This document shows, piece by piece, positions 11,795 to 24,593 of a stretch of DNA of 64,000 bases. Source of the stretch: Gonatopus flavifemur (lineage: Eukaryota > Arthropoda > Insecta > Hymenoptera > Dryinidae); the NCBI GenBank assembly GCA_018340375.1, contig JAFFJZ010000001.1, positions 44,384,001 through 44,448,000 of the forward strand, read 5' to 3'. The notes beneath the pieces are model-generated. The model was not told the origin of the DNA. It was given only the letters and a program-made list of their open reading frames with translations, and did no database searches. The position numbers and the translations under genes are program-made. The number at the start of each line of letters is the position of its first letter. The stretch's first letter is position 1.

Positions 11795-13040
11795 TGAATC
11801 TGAATTGAACACCTGCAAAAGTGTTTCCACATGACCCATCTTTCTAACAGAATGGGCCAAACATGAAGTTGCATTAACTAGAAAGTCCAATAAAATGAGG
11901 AGAAAAATTCCTTTGTGGAAACACTGGTCTGCAATTCTGTGCGTGCCTATGAAGGATTACCTCTCATCAAAACAGTTTGCCGAATATTAAAAAAGTTTGC
12001 AACATTTTTTCCGAATTTTTTTTACAATATGGAGATACATTTATGTATGTGATTTGGCAACGGCCTTTCGTATCAATCCCATAGTGAAAATTCAGTGAAT
12101 TACGTTTTTTCACTTTGATATGAATAAATACACTGATATGAGCCATAGTAAGTCATAAACATACATAACCCAAAAACAACATCAAACACTGCAGATACCG
12201 TAGTCCTGGGACGTTCAGAAATCACGAATTCTTCCGTTTAATATATTCTTTTCTCATGAAATGATTTACAGTTTCACTTTCACTTGATTCGTTGAGTACC
12301 GGAATTTCTTCAGAATAATTATGCATCATATTTCAACTTATTAACATACTATTATTCAACACAATTTTCATTTCTACTAATATTATAAGTCAAGTAATGA
12401 ATGGCATGTGCGTAATAATATATGTTCTATCAATGAATAGCATTAACCAATTTCCATTGAATGGGTTTTCGAATTTTGTATTTCAATCGATTAAAGAGTG
12501 CGTGATGCAATGTACCCAGCTTAAATTACAGAATAATCGATCTCTTGATAAACATAAATATTCGAAGTCATTACCGTAAGCAGAAGCGCTTATATGTATA
12601 TTTCCTCTCGAGCCCTCGTCACTCAGGGAATAGAAGGAATACTCTGGTAATTTGATCTTTCGAGACTGACAGAACAATAATAACAGACCCAATTCTGAAC
12701 CGTATCGCATTCTGTTTTCACAGTTAAAATTTTTAATCTGAATAAAGATTAAACTGAAAAATAAGAACACTGAATAACATTTTTACGTGAAGTACAGCTT
12801 TCAAGTTAGTGCATTATCAGATGTTGTCATGTCAATTTTTTGACATTCAGTGAATAATTCGTTGGAATAAATGATTCACAATTCAATCACATTAGATTTC
12901 GCACAAAAAATAATAAATTATAAACAAATTTAAATTAAAAATTCAGAGAAAGTTCTTGTATGTTTTTTACAGCGATCTATTTTTCTAATTTCCAGTCGAA
13001 ATATTTGTACATTCTAGTTATTATTTGTAAACTAGGTTTA
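11795..13040. other. AT-rich DNA without recognised features
   Basis: Short ORFs only; nothing coding-like and no repeat ends seen. Confidence 0.5.
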
Positions 13041-13310
13041 TCAGGCCTGACGAGAGGGGGGAACTGCCAGGGTGTTTCCCCCCGGGCCCGGATTTTTCCC
13101 AAGTACTTTATCTCCTTCCGTTTTTGTCAAACGGTTTCCAACTCAAATGAAACGAAAGATATATGATGAGGTATATATTTTTGATTTGGAAGTCAAGGAA
13201 CTTTGTATTTTTCCATTAGGAGAAAAAAGTTTTTCAACCAAATTTCAAGAAAATTGGGGCGTGTAAGTCGCTTCCCCCCGGGCCCGGATCTTCTCTCCAC
13301 GGCCGTGAGG
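13041..13310. repeat. GC-rich insert with duplicated CCCGGGCCCGG block
   Basis: TTCCCCCCGGGCCCGGAT occurs twice, at 13076-13093 and 13272-13289, in the same orientation. The core CCGGGCCCGG is a perfect palindrome. The composition stands out sharply from the AT-rich surroundings. The sequence between the copies is ordinary AT-rich DNA. It may be a fragment of a foreign or mobile sequence with two identical ends; no family assigned. Confidence 0.55.
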
Positions 13311-15680
13311 TTTATAAGTAATGATTTCATACATAGGAATAATTCATCACATAAATCACATATAAGAAAATTCGCTCAATAAATGAACGTAAAAATTCGA
13401 CCACTTTGAGAGACTTTTATTTCTCATCTGGCAAGAAGAATTTTGTCTGCTCCTAAACTAGGTTGACATATGTTTCAATGTCGATAGCACCGTTAAATCA
13501 TAAATTTCTACCTCTGATGACCTTAAACTTGAAAATTTCATAATCTCTTATGGATAATGAATCTGAAAATATGTAAAATTATGGACAAGCAAGTTATTCG
13601 ATTGTGAGATCAATTTCACTGCCCGTTTATCGTCTTGTTTCCTACAATTTATAAACAGAAGATTGGATTTCGATCACATTACAACGTACTTGGCGTATCA
13701 AGGATAGAATAAACGACCTAGAAATTAGGAGCTCGAAGCAATAAACTTTTATATTGAGTATTTTCACTTTTTTATTTAATTCAACAAGACTTTTTATGAA
13801 TTGAATCAACGTGTCATGGAGTTTCCTCGGTGAGTTTGAATGTTTGTCGATTCGAATGATACTGAAAGTGTTGGAACATGAGAACTGTTGACAATATTCA
13901 AGATTGGATTAACTATTATCCTACAGACAATGATTATTCGTGGTAAATGGACCGCTCTTGGTCCTGCAATCCCATTGAAGAGGTGTTACAGGACTTATCG
14001 AACGCCTTCAGTCTTGTTTGCTGAGTATTGTTGTTTTTTTCTTTTTTATTCAATGGATAAAACTGAAAACCATTGATAATTCAATGTTGGAAAAAATATA
14101 GGTCTATAATATTTATATAATAATTATAAGACTTGAAGAAGTGATTGATTAATCAACATAAAATCATGAATATTTTGCTAATTTGAAAGTGTTTTATATA
14201 TAATAAAAACATGTGTATCACATACTCAACATCTATTTACATCATTAGAGACCTTACCGTGTATAAATGAATCCACTGTGATGATAATAGGAACGCTCGT
14301 GTCACGAAGCACATTAGCACTTGTGCATTCGATCACAAAGATATCGGTTGGAATTCAGCTCTAACCTCAGCTTCACTTCGGGAACTCGTAAACCCTTTCT
14401 CTTTCTTCTCAATGTATGTTATTTAGGATTTCGTATTATGCAAAGTAAATGAAGGAAATTTACATATACATGTGAATTACCACGTGAACCTGCAACATTA
14501 TGAATTTGAACGACGTGGTGATTGTGATTGGTTGATATTTTGAAACTTTCAAAATTTCATTATCAATTTTCGAAATCCTCGTATTTCTATTCCTTGTTCA
14601 AATTTGAGTGATTTTCATACTTTTTCAGAATTTAGGTAAAATCGAGGTTGCATTGTGAATTGGAGTATTACACAAATTCACGGAATTAGTTCATCAGAAA
14701 TAAAAAACAACTCGTGATTGTATCTGAGTAACACATTGATGACGGTAATTAATGAGTAGTGAATATGATTTGAATTAAATTATTGTACCTCAGAATTGTT
14801 ATATCATCTATCATATGTATATATTATTTCTGATGATTAACGGATCTTCACGCAGAATAGCTCATTTGTCTTCCCAAAGCAGAACGAACAATTTAAAATA
14901 CACTTCATAACGTTGCATGCTCAAATGAGATCGATTAAGACTGTGCAAGAATTAAATATGAAGTAACGATATGGAGTAAAGATGTAATAACTTTATAAGA
15001 TTATATGATGAACCATGTCGAATGCATCAACCCATAAACTTCATATTATCCAAACATAAATTAATGCATAAATGTGCTCATGTTGTGAATATTTTAACAT
15101 GTTTATTACTGTAACTGGGAATCACAAATCAACCGAATGATGAGTGGCATTAAGTTTTTTCCTCAGTCGATAAAAAAATTTTTTTCTTCGAAATTCAAAA
15201 TTCTGGCTCTTGACAGACCTAGATTAACCTTTGAAGATTCAGCCCTAAAAATTTTGGACCTTTTTATGAGTCCAGTTTCGAGTGCTTTGGTCATAACAAA
15301 ATGCCACCAAATGGAGCCACCTATGCGCTGGTACCTTTTCAAGGGGTGTTACTACCCGGAATAAGAAACTGTTAATAAGGAAAACACATTTTTCACTGAC
15401 TCACCAACTCCAGCCATGATTTCTCGTATTTTTGATAATCATTCCTTATTCTTTCCTTGACATGTATATCATTACAAATTCAATCGAATCATCTCAAAAC
15501 ATAATCCAAATAAGATCAAATTGTCAAAAGATATTTCAACGTAAACATGTTATTCTGTAAATATTTTAAGAATGTTTAACAGATATTTTGCATTACTGTC
15601 GAATGGGATTGAGACCGTGTTGAGAAAGTAAATTATAGACTTGATTCTGTGTAAACCTCATGAAACCTTCGTTCAAACCA
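13311..15680. other. AT-rich DNA without recognised features
   Basis: No coding-like ORF, splice-linked exon or repeat terminus was recognised. Confidence 0.5.
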
Positions 15681-15684
15681 AACC

Positions 15685-15860
15685 AGAGTCAAAAAGTGAA
15701 ACCTGATTGAACTCTGATTCATTGTGTATTACAAAGTAGATCAGGTTTGATTCGATTTCTCGTCCCTCATCTCCCTCTATTTTCGACTGGTTATGTACTT
15801 TCAAAATTCTCACTCAACCTGATATTGACCTTTTTTCGACTTCAATTCGTTGCCTATTAT
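15685..15860 (+). repeat. Dispersed repeat, copy 1 ('GAGTCAAAAAGT...AATCAGG' family)
   Basis: It shares GAGTCAAAAAGTGAAACCT, CTGATTCATTG-GTATTAC, ATCAGG and TTTTTTCGAC with a copy at 19855-20065. An inverted, interrupted copy lies at 31215-31677. No coding content. The three copies differ considerably, so the family is old. Confidence 0.6.
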
Positions 15861-17590
15861 GAGATTTCCTCGACCCAGGAAACTGCAACTATCCCAACTT
15901 CAATGGAACCCACAGAATTTCTAATATTGGTTCACTTGAGAGCTGTTGGGACAAAATTATCTGTGATGATAAATCACGAAGATTTCCTAGCAAACTTGGA
16001 TCTCTAAACATTTTTTAACATCATGTCTGCTTCGAAACCCAGTGAAAGATAACAGACATTTCACAACTTTCACAAATCACGCCGGACCCGTTTTTTTCTC
16101 TTACATCATCTAATTAGTATCCGAAAAATTTAAGAAACTCGAAACACCCCGGATAATGCCCGCTATTGAACTGTAAAAGTATTCTTCGCTATGTTTCCAA
16201 CGTACTTTCAGAATGTTCACGTGAGTAGCTCTGATCTATCTGTAATCGATCATTGAAATCATTCCAGAATTGATTAGAAAATGAATTTAGGAGAAGTATT
16301 ACGGTTTCTCTAAATCACTCTGTAATATAACCAACTTATCGAATGATGTCGAATCAAACCAAATTAACGTATGCATTATATCGAGAATATTTTCATTCCA
16401 ATCGAATTGACTGGGTAGAACAGATAAGGGAGGATAATTGAGGAAAGGATAATTTTGATTATTAATTTAATTTTCTACTCGTCATCCATTTTTTAGTAAC
16501 GGAATCGATACGATAAGTATCTTGATACTTTCCTTTGCAAGAGATTTTGATTATACAAAAAAAACACAATATAGGAAACTTGCTCTAATGAAGTGTGACT
16601 TTGTGGGGAACCATGAAACATCAAATTAAACATCACGGTATTGAATTACCTCGCATTCTCCATTGAGTATCCCAATAATAATCAATAATATAAATAAACC
16701 TATCATCAATGATTACAGGTATCGCTTCGATACTCACATAGCATCGGAATTTGCTATCTTGATTAATTTCATTCAACAAAAAAGTAAATGCATAAAAACT
16801 AGCATCGAGGAATCGATAAATTCATGAAATCAATAGAAAATTTGCAATCGATTCAAATATCATGTTATCTCCAGGGTACGTGAAAATCTTCCTAATGATT
16901 CATGCCACTCGTTCAGTTGGATATGATGGTATTTGGTTACCAGGACCGGACAAATGCCAGGGATTGTGTCTTTGTGCGAGAATGAAACACGATTTGTTTC
17001 GCTTCTACACAATCTCAGTAGGTACCAGGTTTGCATTCCAAACTGGAAGACCTCGTGCAACGTCGTAGAATCGAAGAAAAATCTTTGTCCTCGAAACCTA
17101 AATCAAGATAATTCCTGTTTCAGCTGAAGGAATAAAAGGTCGAATGTAAGATGCAGATCCTTGTTCAACAAGAAGACATTGAAAAATTCTTCTTACAATG
17201 TATGATCCTCGTAAACATTCAAATGAGTAGATAATTGAGCCATGTTTAATTTGATAACTCAGTGTCCTTGATTCAGGATCAACGTTCGTACATTTGCCTC
17301 GAGTGATTAAACACACATACTCTCTGACTTCTTGTATTTTATCTACAATAAACACTTATTAGCGTGTATATCTGCTTTATTCGTCGGAAAAATGCAATAT
17401 TTTCATTGCAGGTTCAATGTACAATTAGGTGGAAGGCATGTTAGTGCAATTCAAACTTTTTTCCCCTGAGAAGAAAAGTGAGGACATGAAACGTGTCAAG
17501 TTTACATTATCAGGATTTACGTTCAGAGTTACGAAATGTACTTCTTTGAACAAAAAAATTCTAGATAAAAAGTTTACATATGCATAAAAC
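15861..17590. other. AT-rich DNA, no recognised gene; some open frames at 16860-17355
   Basis: Most of it shows nothing. Around 16860-17355 both strands stay open unusually far (plus 16862-17068; minus 17098-17355 and 16860-17060) and base composition is more even. I recognise no protein family there, and no consistent splice structure could be built. It may be a gene or transposon relic. Confidence 0.35.
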
Positions 17591-17597
17591 TCTTCAA

Positions 17598-17790
17598 TTT
17601 ATGTAGCTGAAACGATTGCAGATGTAGCAGCTATTTTTGGATTACCCCAGCAAGAAATCGTAGTTGTGACGGTACGATACCGATTGATATTCTTTCTGCG
17701 GCAGCTACATTTCCCGCTGTTACAGCTAAATGAGTAGCTGGTGAAACCTGAAAACCAACTCTCGTAGTTGATTCTTAGCTATCCAAATAA
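17598..17790 (+). repeat. AGCTAC-rich repeat family, decayed copy
   Basis: It shares GCAGCTACATTT(C/T)-CGCTG, TACAGCTAAATGAGTAGCTG, GATTGATATT and TAGCTATCCAAATAA with the copies at 20178-20878 and 27832-28054. The ends are lost. Confidence 0.55.
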
Positions 17791-18720
17791 TTGCAAATGT
17801 TTCTTTCACGTACCGGTGAGATAAGACTTTCTCCATACAGGAATAGACCATATTGCTTTCAAAATGAAATTGAAAACAAAAATTTTGAATGACCGCTTGT
17901 GACCTGTCTAACCTGGATTACAATATAATGCGAGAAATTGGCCAACTCTCGTTAACCTTTCCTCTTAAGAGTAGAGTACAACGGTGAAGAGTGCGGAATA
18001 AGTATGCATGGGAAAAGGTTTCCTAGAAGATTCTCAAGCCGCTTTGAACTATGATTGTATCAAGCATACAATATACACGCAGATGAACGCGTTTTATGCG
18101 AATTACAAAGCTGTCCTATGATTATAGACATTATAAAACATACATAAAAGTGTGAAAATTTTGGACAACGTGAAAACTTGTGGAAAGAAATAATTCTCTG
18201 CGGTATGGTAATTATAGAAATCACGAAGAAAATAAGGTATGCGTAACACTTGCACTTTCTTTCGGTGAGAGAATTTGAATACACAAACTTCAATCATCGG
18301 GTGAATATCGAGGAATAATTTTATTATACTTGTCTCGTTACGTAAATTCTTTTCGAATTGCAAACATTTCAAACGATTCCGTTCGGTCAAGCATCCGTGG
18401 ATAATTTGAAACTCAAGTGGTTCAACAATTTACCGCCTATGTTCATCAGTTTCGTATTTTTGGAGTGGATATTTGAGTGTATTAATTGCTTCTTTTACAA
18501 CAATTTTTTACTCGATCAGTAATATCATATCCATGGAAGTGTAACTTAATCTGCTAACTGTGCTTCAACCTTGACATTCTCTTGAAATTCTCCCTCTCTA
18601 TTTTCCCTTTCAATGTGGCCTTAATATCTCCTTATATTGAGATCATGTTTTATCAATTTGTATCATCCATTGGAATCTTGTTCCTTATGTTTTTGTATTT
18701 TTATATTCATTTGTCGGTTG
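17791..18720. other. AT-rich DNA without recognised features
   Basis: Only short ORFs with no recognisable protein features; no repeat ends. Confidence 0.5.
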
Positions 18721-18727
18721 TGAGGTC

Positions 18728-18815
18728 ATTGCCCTCACCAATGTGGGAATTGAAACCTGACCCCATACCAACAGAGTAGAGTTGCCGTAGTTTCCACACT
18801 ATCAGACAGACGACT
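18728..18815 (-). repeat. tRNA-like sequence, probable SINE head, second copy
   Basis: On the minus strand it reads GTCAGGTTTCAATTCCCACA, a B-box-like core (plus-strand 18746-18757), with an A-box-like GTCTGATAGTGTGGAAACTA upstream. It resembles the sequence at 2880-2990 in the B-box region. No convincing cloverleaf. Confidence 0.4.
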
Positions 18816-19289
18816 TGGTTGAAACATTCATGGTCGCAGTGACTTGGAATGCAGTGATTACCAGAAAATATAGTTGTGATGACTAAATGAGCAGGTTGAA
18901 ACCATAAGTAACTACATTTAAAGTTCAAAAAAATCAGATTTTGCCTCCTGGAAGAATAACCAGAACAAGTACTTAATTTTGACTTCAATCATTTTATGTA
19001 GACATCTTAACTAAATTTCGTAGTAATCAGAAACATTTTTCGGTGATCAGAACCAGATTCGAAATGATAAAAAATTCCCCGAAAAGTCCAGTATTGGAAT
19101 TACAATTCAGCCCGTATTGACAGATGACGCGGTGAAAAAAAATTTAGGACCAGCTTTAACCTGGTTGATCCGATCCAATCGGCAGTCGGATTTGGTTCCT
19201 CCAAATCGGACTTCGCGCTCAACTGCTCGAGTGGGAGGATTTTCGAAATTGTATATAATTTATATTTAATTCAATACAGTCTATGTCGG

Positions 19290-19815
19290 GTGTTTCATGA
19301 TTCACTGAAGAAACTTCACAGGCGTTATTCTGCGATCAGAATGCAATAATTTGCCGTATTGAAAAATTCCTTTTGAGCCTTAGTTTTTGGAATATAAGCA
19401 TTTTTAGATTGTTTCCTAAATCCAAATCACTCGGAAGCGCCGTATGCTACATGCTTGAACCTGCTACCGTTCACTAAGTTACAGAACGGAAAAAAATTGA
19501 GATATTCCATCACTTTTCAATCCAAAGTTATAGCGATTTGAAATTTTTGGGCTTCCAGCCAATCAGAATCCAGCAACTCCAAATCATTATAGCTCCTAAA
19601 CAAAGAATACGAGGCTAGTTAAATTTTTTTCCACAGATTCTCCGCTTTCCAACTTAGCGAATGGCTTTAGACTGAAGTATGCACTACACGATGCTTTTGA
19701 ATGATTTGGATTTTAAAAAAACCTGAAAATGCTCATATCTCAGAAACTAAGCCTCACAAAAAATCTTTGAATACGGGAAATTATTAAATTTTGACTGCAG
19801 AATGACAAACCTTCT
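19290..19815. repeat. Large palindromic (foldback) element, arms about 200-250 bp
   Basis: The left arm ATTCTGCGATCAGAATGCAA...GAGCCTTAGTTTTTGGAATAT...AAATCCAAATCA is mirrored by the right arm TGATTTGGATTTT...ATATCTCAGAAACTAAGCCTCAC...TGACTGCAGAATGA. It continues into paired blocks near the centre (TTCACTAAGTTACAGAACGG against CCGCTTTCCAACTTAGCGAA). No coding content. The exact termini are uncertain. Confidence 0.65.
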
Positions 19816-19854
19816 TTCAAATGTTCTTGCATATCTAATTTGAAAATATTCCCG

Positions 19855-20065
19855 AGTCAAAAAGTAGAACCTATTTAGCTCTGATTGGTTGCGTATTACG
19901 GAGTGAATCAGGATGGATTTCATTTTTCACCCTGATCTCGCCCTGCTCTTAACCTGATCTGGCTTTCAAAATTCTTATTGAACCCAATGTCCATCTTTTT
20001 TCGACCTGATTCAACTCTGGATCGATGCGTATTACGGAGTTAATCAGGCTTCAACAGGTACTAAA
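19855..20065 (+). repeat. Dispersed repeat, copy 2 ('GAGTCAAAAAGT...AATCAGG' family)
   Basis: It shares CCCGAGTCAAAAAGT, CTCTGATTGGTTGCGTATTA and GAGTGAATCAGG with the copies at 15685-15860 and (inverted) 31215-31677. The word TGCGTATTACGGAGT occurs twice inside this copy, at about 19889 and 20029. Confidence 0.6.
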
Positions 20066-20177
20066 TTTTGTGGCTCGGGTTGTTCAAAAACTGTTCGACG
20101 GATTTCAAACAGACTCAAGTAGACAGACTGTCTTGGGCCAATATTGAATCAATACTATTGGAACAAGGTTGGAATGC

Positions 20178-20878
20178 CACACAAAAAAAAATGAAATAGC
20201 TCTGGTTGCTACACATTTTTTCAGCACCCTTTTTCACTGCTATAGCTAAAATAATTGCAGCTGTAGTTATTTTTCAGCTATCACAGTAGAAAATCGTAGC
20301 TGTAACTGCACAGGTTTTGCGGTTGATATTTGGATAACTAAATAATTTGGTTGTTGCATTTTCGCTGTAGCAGCTACATTTTTCGCTGCTACTGCTGAGT
20401 GAGTGGCTGTGACAGCTAAAAAATAGCTCCCGTAGCCAGTGATGCCAGGAACCAGCAACGGTGTGGACCGAAAAATCAGCATGTTGCAGAAGTTTGAATC
20501 GTTTATTAAAAGAAATTGGTAATCGAATAATGAAATATTCAGCTGTTAGAGATTCAGAATTTTGCAGTACATCCTTCAAATCATGTTTTTAGTTCCAAAA
20601 AGTTAATTCGAGAAGCCAAACACCGATCATTTATTACATTTTATGAGTTTGAATTCTCGTTTCGTTTTTATAACCGATTCAAACTTCAAGAACATAAATC
20701 AGCCCCTCTACTGTTTACACAATGAAACTTCCGTATACGTGTGACTCACACGCATACGAAGCTTCCAAAGTTTTTACAGGGGAGGGGCTGATTTCTTGGT
20801 CTGCACCGTCGCTCCTGGCATCACTGCCCGTAGCTAATTTGCAGCTATCCAAATAAGAGCTACTTATTTTTTTCCGTG
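20178..20878 (+). mobile_element. AGCTAC-rich nonautonomous element, split by a hAT element
   Basis: It starts near 20178 with CACACAAAAAAAAATG-AATAGCTC and ends GAGCTACTTATTTTTTTCCGTG in inverted relation. The inside repeats GCAGCTAC, TAGCTATCC and related words on both strands. Bases 20437-20826 are a hAT-type element inserted into it, so the host copy is 20178-20436 joined to 20835-20878. Further family members: 17598-17790, 21065-21295 (reverse) and 27832-28054. Confidence 0.65.
20437..20826. mobile_element. Nonautonomous hAT-type transposon, 390 bp, exact 8-bp TSD
   Basis: The termini CAGTGATGCC and GGCATCACTG are perfect inverted repeats, and inverted similarity continues inward (GG-CCAGCAACGGTG-GGACC against its complement near 20800). 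The element is flanked on both sides by CCCGTAGC (20429-20436 and 20827-20834). An 8-bp duplication with CAGNG-type ends is the hallmark of the hAT superfamily. It carries no transposase. A diverged copy of its internal sequence (CATGTTGC-GAAGTT-GAATCG and the following 200 bp) lies at 31735-31945. Confidence 0.85.
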
Positions 20879-21064
20879 CAGAGTTTTACCATAGTAAGTA
20901 GACAACAACGAACAGTAGATACAATTGTGAATGTTATACTGGCCTGTTATATACTATAATAATGTTGTCGCGCCGATTTTCCACCAGTTTCGGTAGCTTT
21001 AGTGGCTTTTGGACTGGCTAATACTAGAAATTCTGGCAGCATCTCTGAGCCAATATCAGCAGGT

Positions 21065-21295
21065 GCTTTCCTCTTCCAATGGGTAGCTGCAACACCGAGA
21101 AATGTATCTTTTACAGCAAAAACCTCACAGATAAATTTTTTCTCCATCTAAATATGAACCAAAAAACTCATACTGCCATAGCTAACTCTTGCTGTGGCAG
21201 TCAACATATTAGCTATTGCTACAATTATTTCAGCTGTGAAAGAAAGAAGGAAGCATCGAGAGAAGTGAATAGCTGCCACAGTGAATCATTCGTTT
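21065..21295 (-). repeat. AGCTAC-rich repeat family, reverse copy
   Basis: Read on the minus strand, it matches the inner part of the copies at 20178-20878 and 27832-28054: CCTTCTTTC-CAGCTG-AATAATTG and the following GCTA-rich words. Diverged; ends not found. Confidence 0.5.
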
Positions 21296-21783
21296 GTCTG
21301 CAATGGCAACAAAAACGTTTTAGGTGAAATGGTCTAGTTGGCATACAATGGAGAGAAAAATTCTAGAGTAGAATATTGGATTGTTTATTCTGGGTATGAA
21401 CCATTATGCTGAGCAGGTGTGAATTTTTACATTGCTCTGATGTAAGAGAATCGTATTTATACTGAAATGAATATTTATTCTTAACGTACTGTAAACTCCA
21501 GGAAGATTAATCATCATTTTGATTGATGTTTCATTAAATTTTCTGATTTCTCCTAAAATTCTTACACAATTTTCATAAAAATTTGTTCTCAGAAGCAGTT
21601 GTACAGGTAGTAGTGAAATTATATTGTCAAGATTCAATGTGAAAAAATTTAAAAGAAGGTTGATTCGTTGATTGATTATTTGTTCCCCAAACAAGTCCAT
21701 GAATGTGTTTAAAGTTAATTACTTAACAAAAGGATTATTCATATTTTCCAGCATGAAACAAATGACTTGGAACTCCTATAAGA

Positions 21784-22117
21784 CTCTCGGGGGAAACAGA
21801 TTAGATCTGACCAGATCTATTGAAATCTGAAAAACTGCAATTTTGGCTGGTATTTGCTAACACACCTGTTCAAATTTGAATTCAAACATGGGAAAATATC
21901 ACAAAATTCTTCGAAATTGAACAATCAATTGCTCATAAAGATCAAATGTAATTCTCAATTCTTATCTAACGAGATCTGCACAGATCTAACCAGCTCTGTC
22001 AAGATCTGGTCAGATCTATTGAGATCTGATTAGGTCTAAATCTGATCTTGTGAGCCAAAATTCGGATCCACTCAGATCTGATGAGATCTAAATAGATCTG
22101 ATTTTATTTCCCTCGGG
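21784..22117. repeat. Foldback element dense in AGATCTG words
   Basis: The left end CTCGGGGGAAACAGATTAGATC and right end AGATCTGATTTTATTTCCCTCGGG are inverted repeats, and TTTTGGCT pairs with AGCCAAAA further in. AGATCT (palindromic) occurs about ten times in the 330 bp. No coding potential. It may be a nonautonomous transposon whose subterminal repeats bind a transposase; this is inference. Confidence 0.6.
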
Positions 22118-22119
22118 TC

Positions 22120-24590
22120 ATACAGAATTCTTTCGGATTTTCACACGAGATCAAAAATCAGTGCATTGCATTTTGCAAAACCTTTCACGAGAAATATAAA
22201 AAAATAATCCCTTATGAAATTCTCTCGAACGAAATTTTGCTGGATATCGCTTTTTTGTTTGTTCAGTACCAAAAAGGATGATTCATCAAGGAAGCTAATT
22301 ATTTGACGTATCATGGGTTCATTTCTCAATTTGTTTCTCTCAAGTTCCGGTTCCTTTGAATACTTCATTGAGAGAAAATTTTGGTTCTCTTATGAATGTA
22401 GTTGTCACAATTACATTCACACGATTTTGTCTTATTTTTCTAGTCATCATCTTCATCAAAGTTCAAATTATTACAAGTATAAATCCTTGACCATGGCGGT
22501 ATAGTTCCTGTAACTATGTTGCCTTTTTCAGTACTGAGGCCCAAACACTCGTACAACTTGCGCGCGCATTTCAGAGTTGAGCGAAAGTCAGTGACAATCT
22601 CAGGCTTTCACTATAATATTCTACATTTCATTTTCGTCTTTAGGTCCAAGTAATTTCCTTTACAGCAATTATTTATTCTTTTGTTTCAATCCCAAATTAT
22701 TATCATTTCCTCACCATTCAGAAAAAAAATCTAGTTCTCATAACCAGAACACGTAATTGATTGTGGACTCGACCTTTTCATGTAGATATGACAATTACAT
22801 TTATGTAATTTTGTCTTGTTCCTTCAGTTATCATGACTGGATTTCAAAGTCCTGCAAATCTCTGAATTCTCAATTACGCGAGCATAGTTTTTGCTTTTTT
22901 TTTCTCAGTGATAGCATACATACATCCTATTATTGAGATAAGATCCACTAAATGAGAATAGTCGGGTAAATGATGATACAAAACAATATAAATCGTAATC
23001 TTCCATTCGGCACTTCGAGTGAAATATTCAATATTCATATTCCTAATTTATCTTCCAAGTAATTCCTTTAGAATCGCATTTTCGTTACTTCTTCCACTGC
23101 GCATAACATCTGAGTGTATCCAATTTAAGGTATCAGTGAGTATTTTTCAAACAACAAAAGCTTCATTTAGATTAAACCATAAGAATATGTAGGAAGACCA
23201 GGTACCGGTTTGTGGTAGTTAAGTGACTGACCATGATCTTGAAAATTGGCATGCACCACTGATGCGTATACCAATGACCGGTTTTTAACACATTCGAGGG
23301 GTCCAGTTTTTATACACGCGGAGACGTAAGTCTATCAAAGTTGACCATGCTTCGTATGTTGGTATACGTGTACATATTAGGCATCGTGAATAATCGGAGA
23401 ACGGAAAAGAGGTGAATGAATCCTAAATATGAATGGTATTCAAATTTAAAACGGTAAAATATTTCATCGATACAGTTTGAAAAATTTCATGCAAATGATA
23501 TCAAAATGGAATACTTGTGTACACACGTGTTTCTAACGAACAATATCAATCAGAACTTCTGAACGAGCTATTGGATACGCATCACTTTTTCAAATGAGCT
23601 ATAAATTTGACATATTTGTGCTTTGCCCAGGAATTTGCATATATAATTTATGTGTAATTACGTGAGAATACAATTGCGACATCGATGAACGGATTCAAAA
23701 AATACCATATGAAATTCTCGAAGTTTGTATAAAAAACGAGAGTCACGTTAGGAAACTGAGAAAGTGATTCAAATGTTTTGAATATTTAGATAAATCTGTC
23801 ATGAATAAGGTTATTCCCGTGAGAATGCACATATCCAATGTTTGGAATGTTTCCAATGATAAAAACGTTGAAATCTTTGGTTTTTGTATACAATACATGT
23901 TGCTTTCTTTTTCCAACGTCCGATCAAGTAAAAGTTGTAACAGCATCCAAGACCAGAAACGAGCAAGCTCCACATATTTTATACGTCATCACACAATAAT
24001 AAATCCTATAAAGCGTTTGAACGGTCAAATGAAAACGAACGTATCACTATCTCTAGCCATGTCTTTCGTCTGAAAGTAATACAGGTCGACGCGGCTAACT
24101 GATCATAGATATTTCTCGCTACAAGAGACATCGAGAGAATTATATCTCTCTGTGGTATGTGATTTCTCATTCTTTATTTACCTCTCAAACTGAATGAGAA
24201 ATCATGGTTATAGAAAGATACATGATTTTCAAGGTGCGAGCTACAATAAATTTTCGAGAAAAACGATCGAAAATTCCTAATGCTAACTAACGTATTTTGA
24301 AATTCAAGTGTTCGATTATTGATCATTCAAAATGATGCGGAACATTATTTTGTAGGAAGCATGGTTTCACAGCCATTTGGAAATTGTTTTGCAACATTTT
24401 TTTAACAGATTCGAGTCTACAAATCAATCGTAAAATTTACCATCAAAGATTCATGCAGCATTCGTGGAAAGATACAGTGGTTTCATTCATGGTTCTGTGA
24501 ATTTATTTTTTGAGAGATGCAAACTTTAACAAAAAATCTCGTTCACTTTGGAAAATAATTTCACAAAATTCCACCAAAACTTACGGCAGC
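22120..24590. other. AT-rich DNA without recognised features
   Basis: Short ORFs only. I could not find repeat termini or splice-linked coding sequence here. Confidence 0.5.
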
Positions 24591-24593
24591 ATA

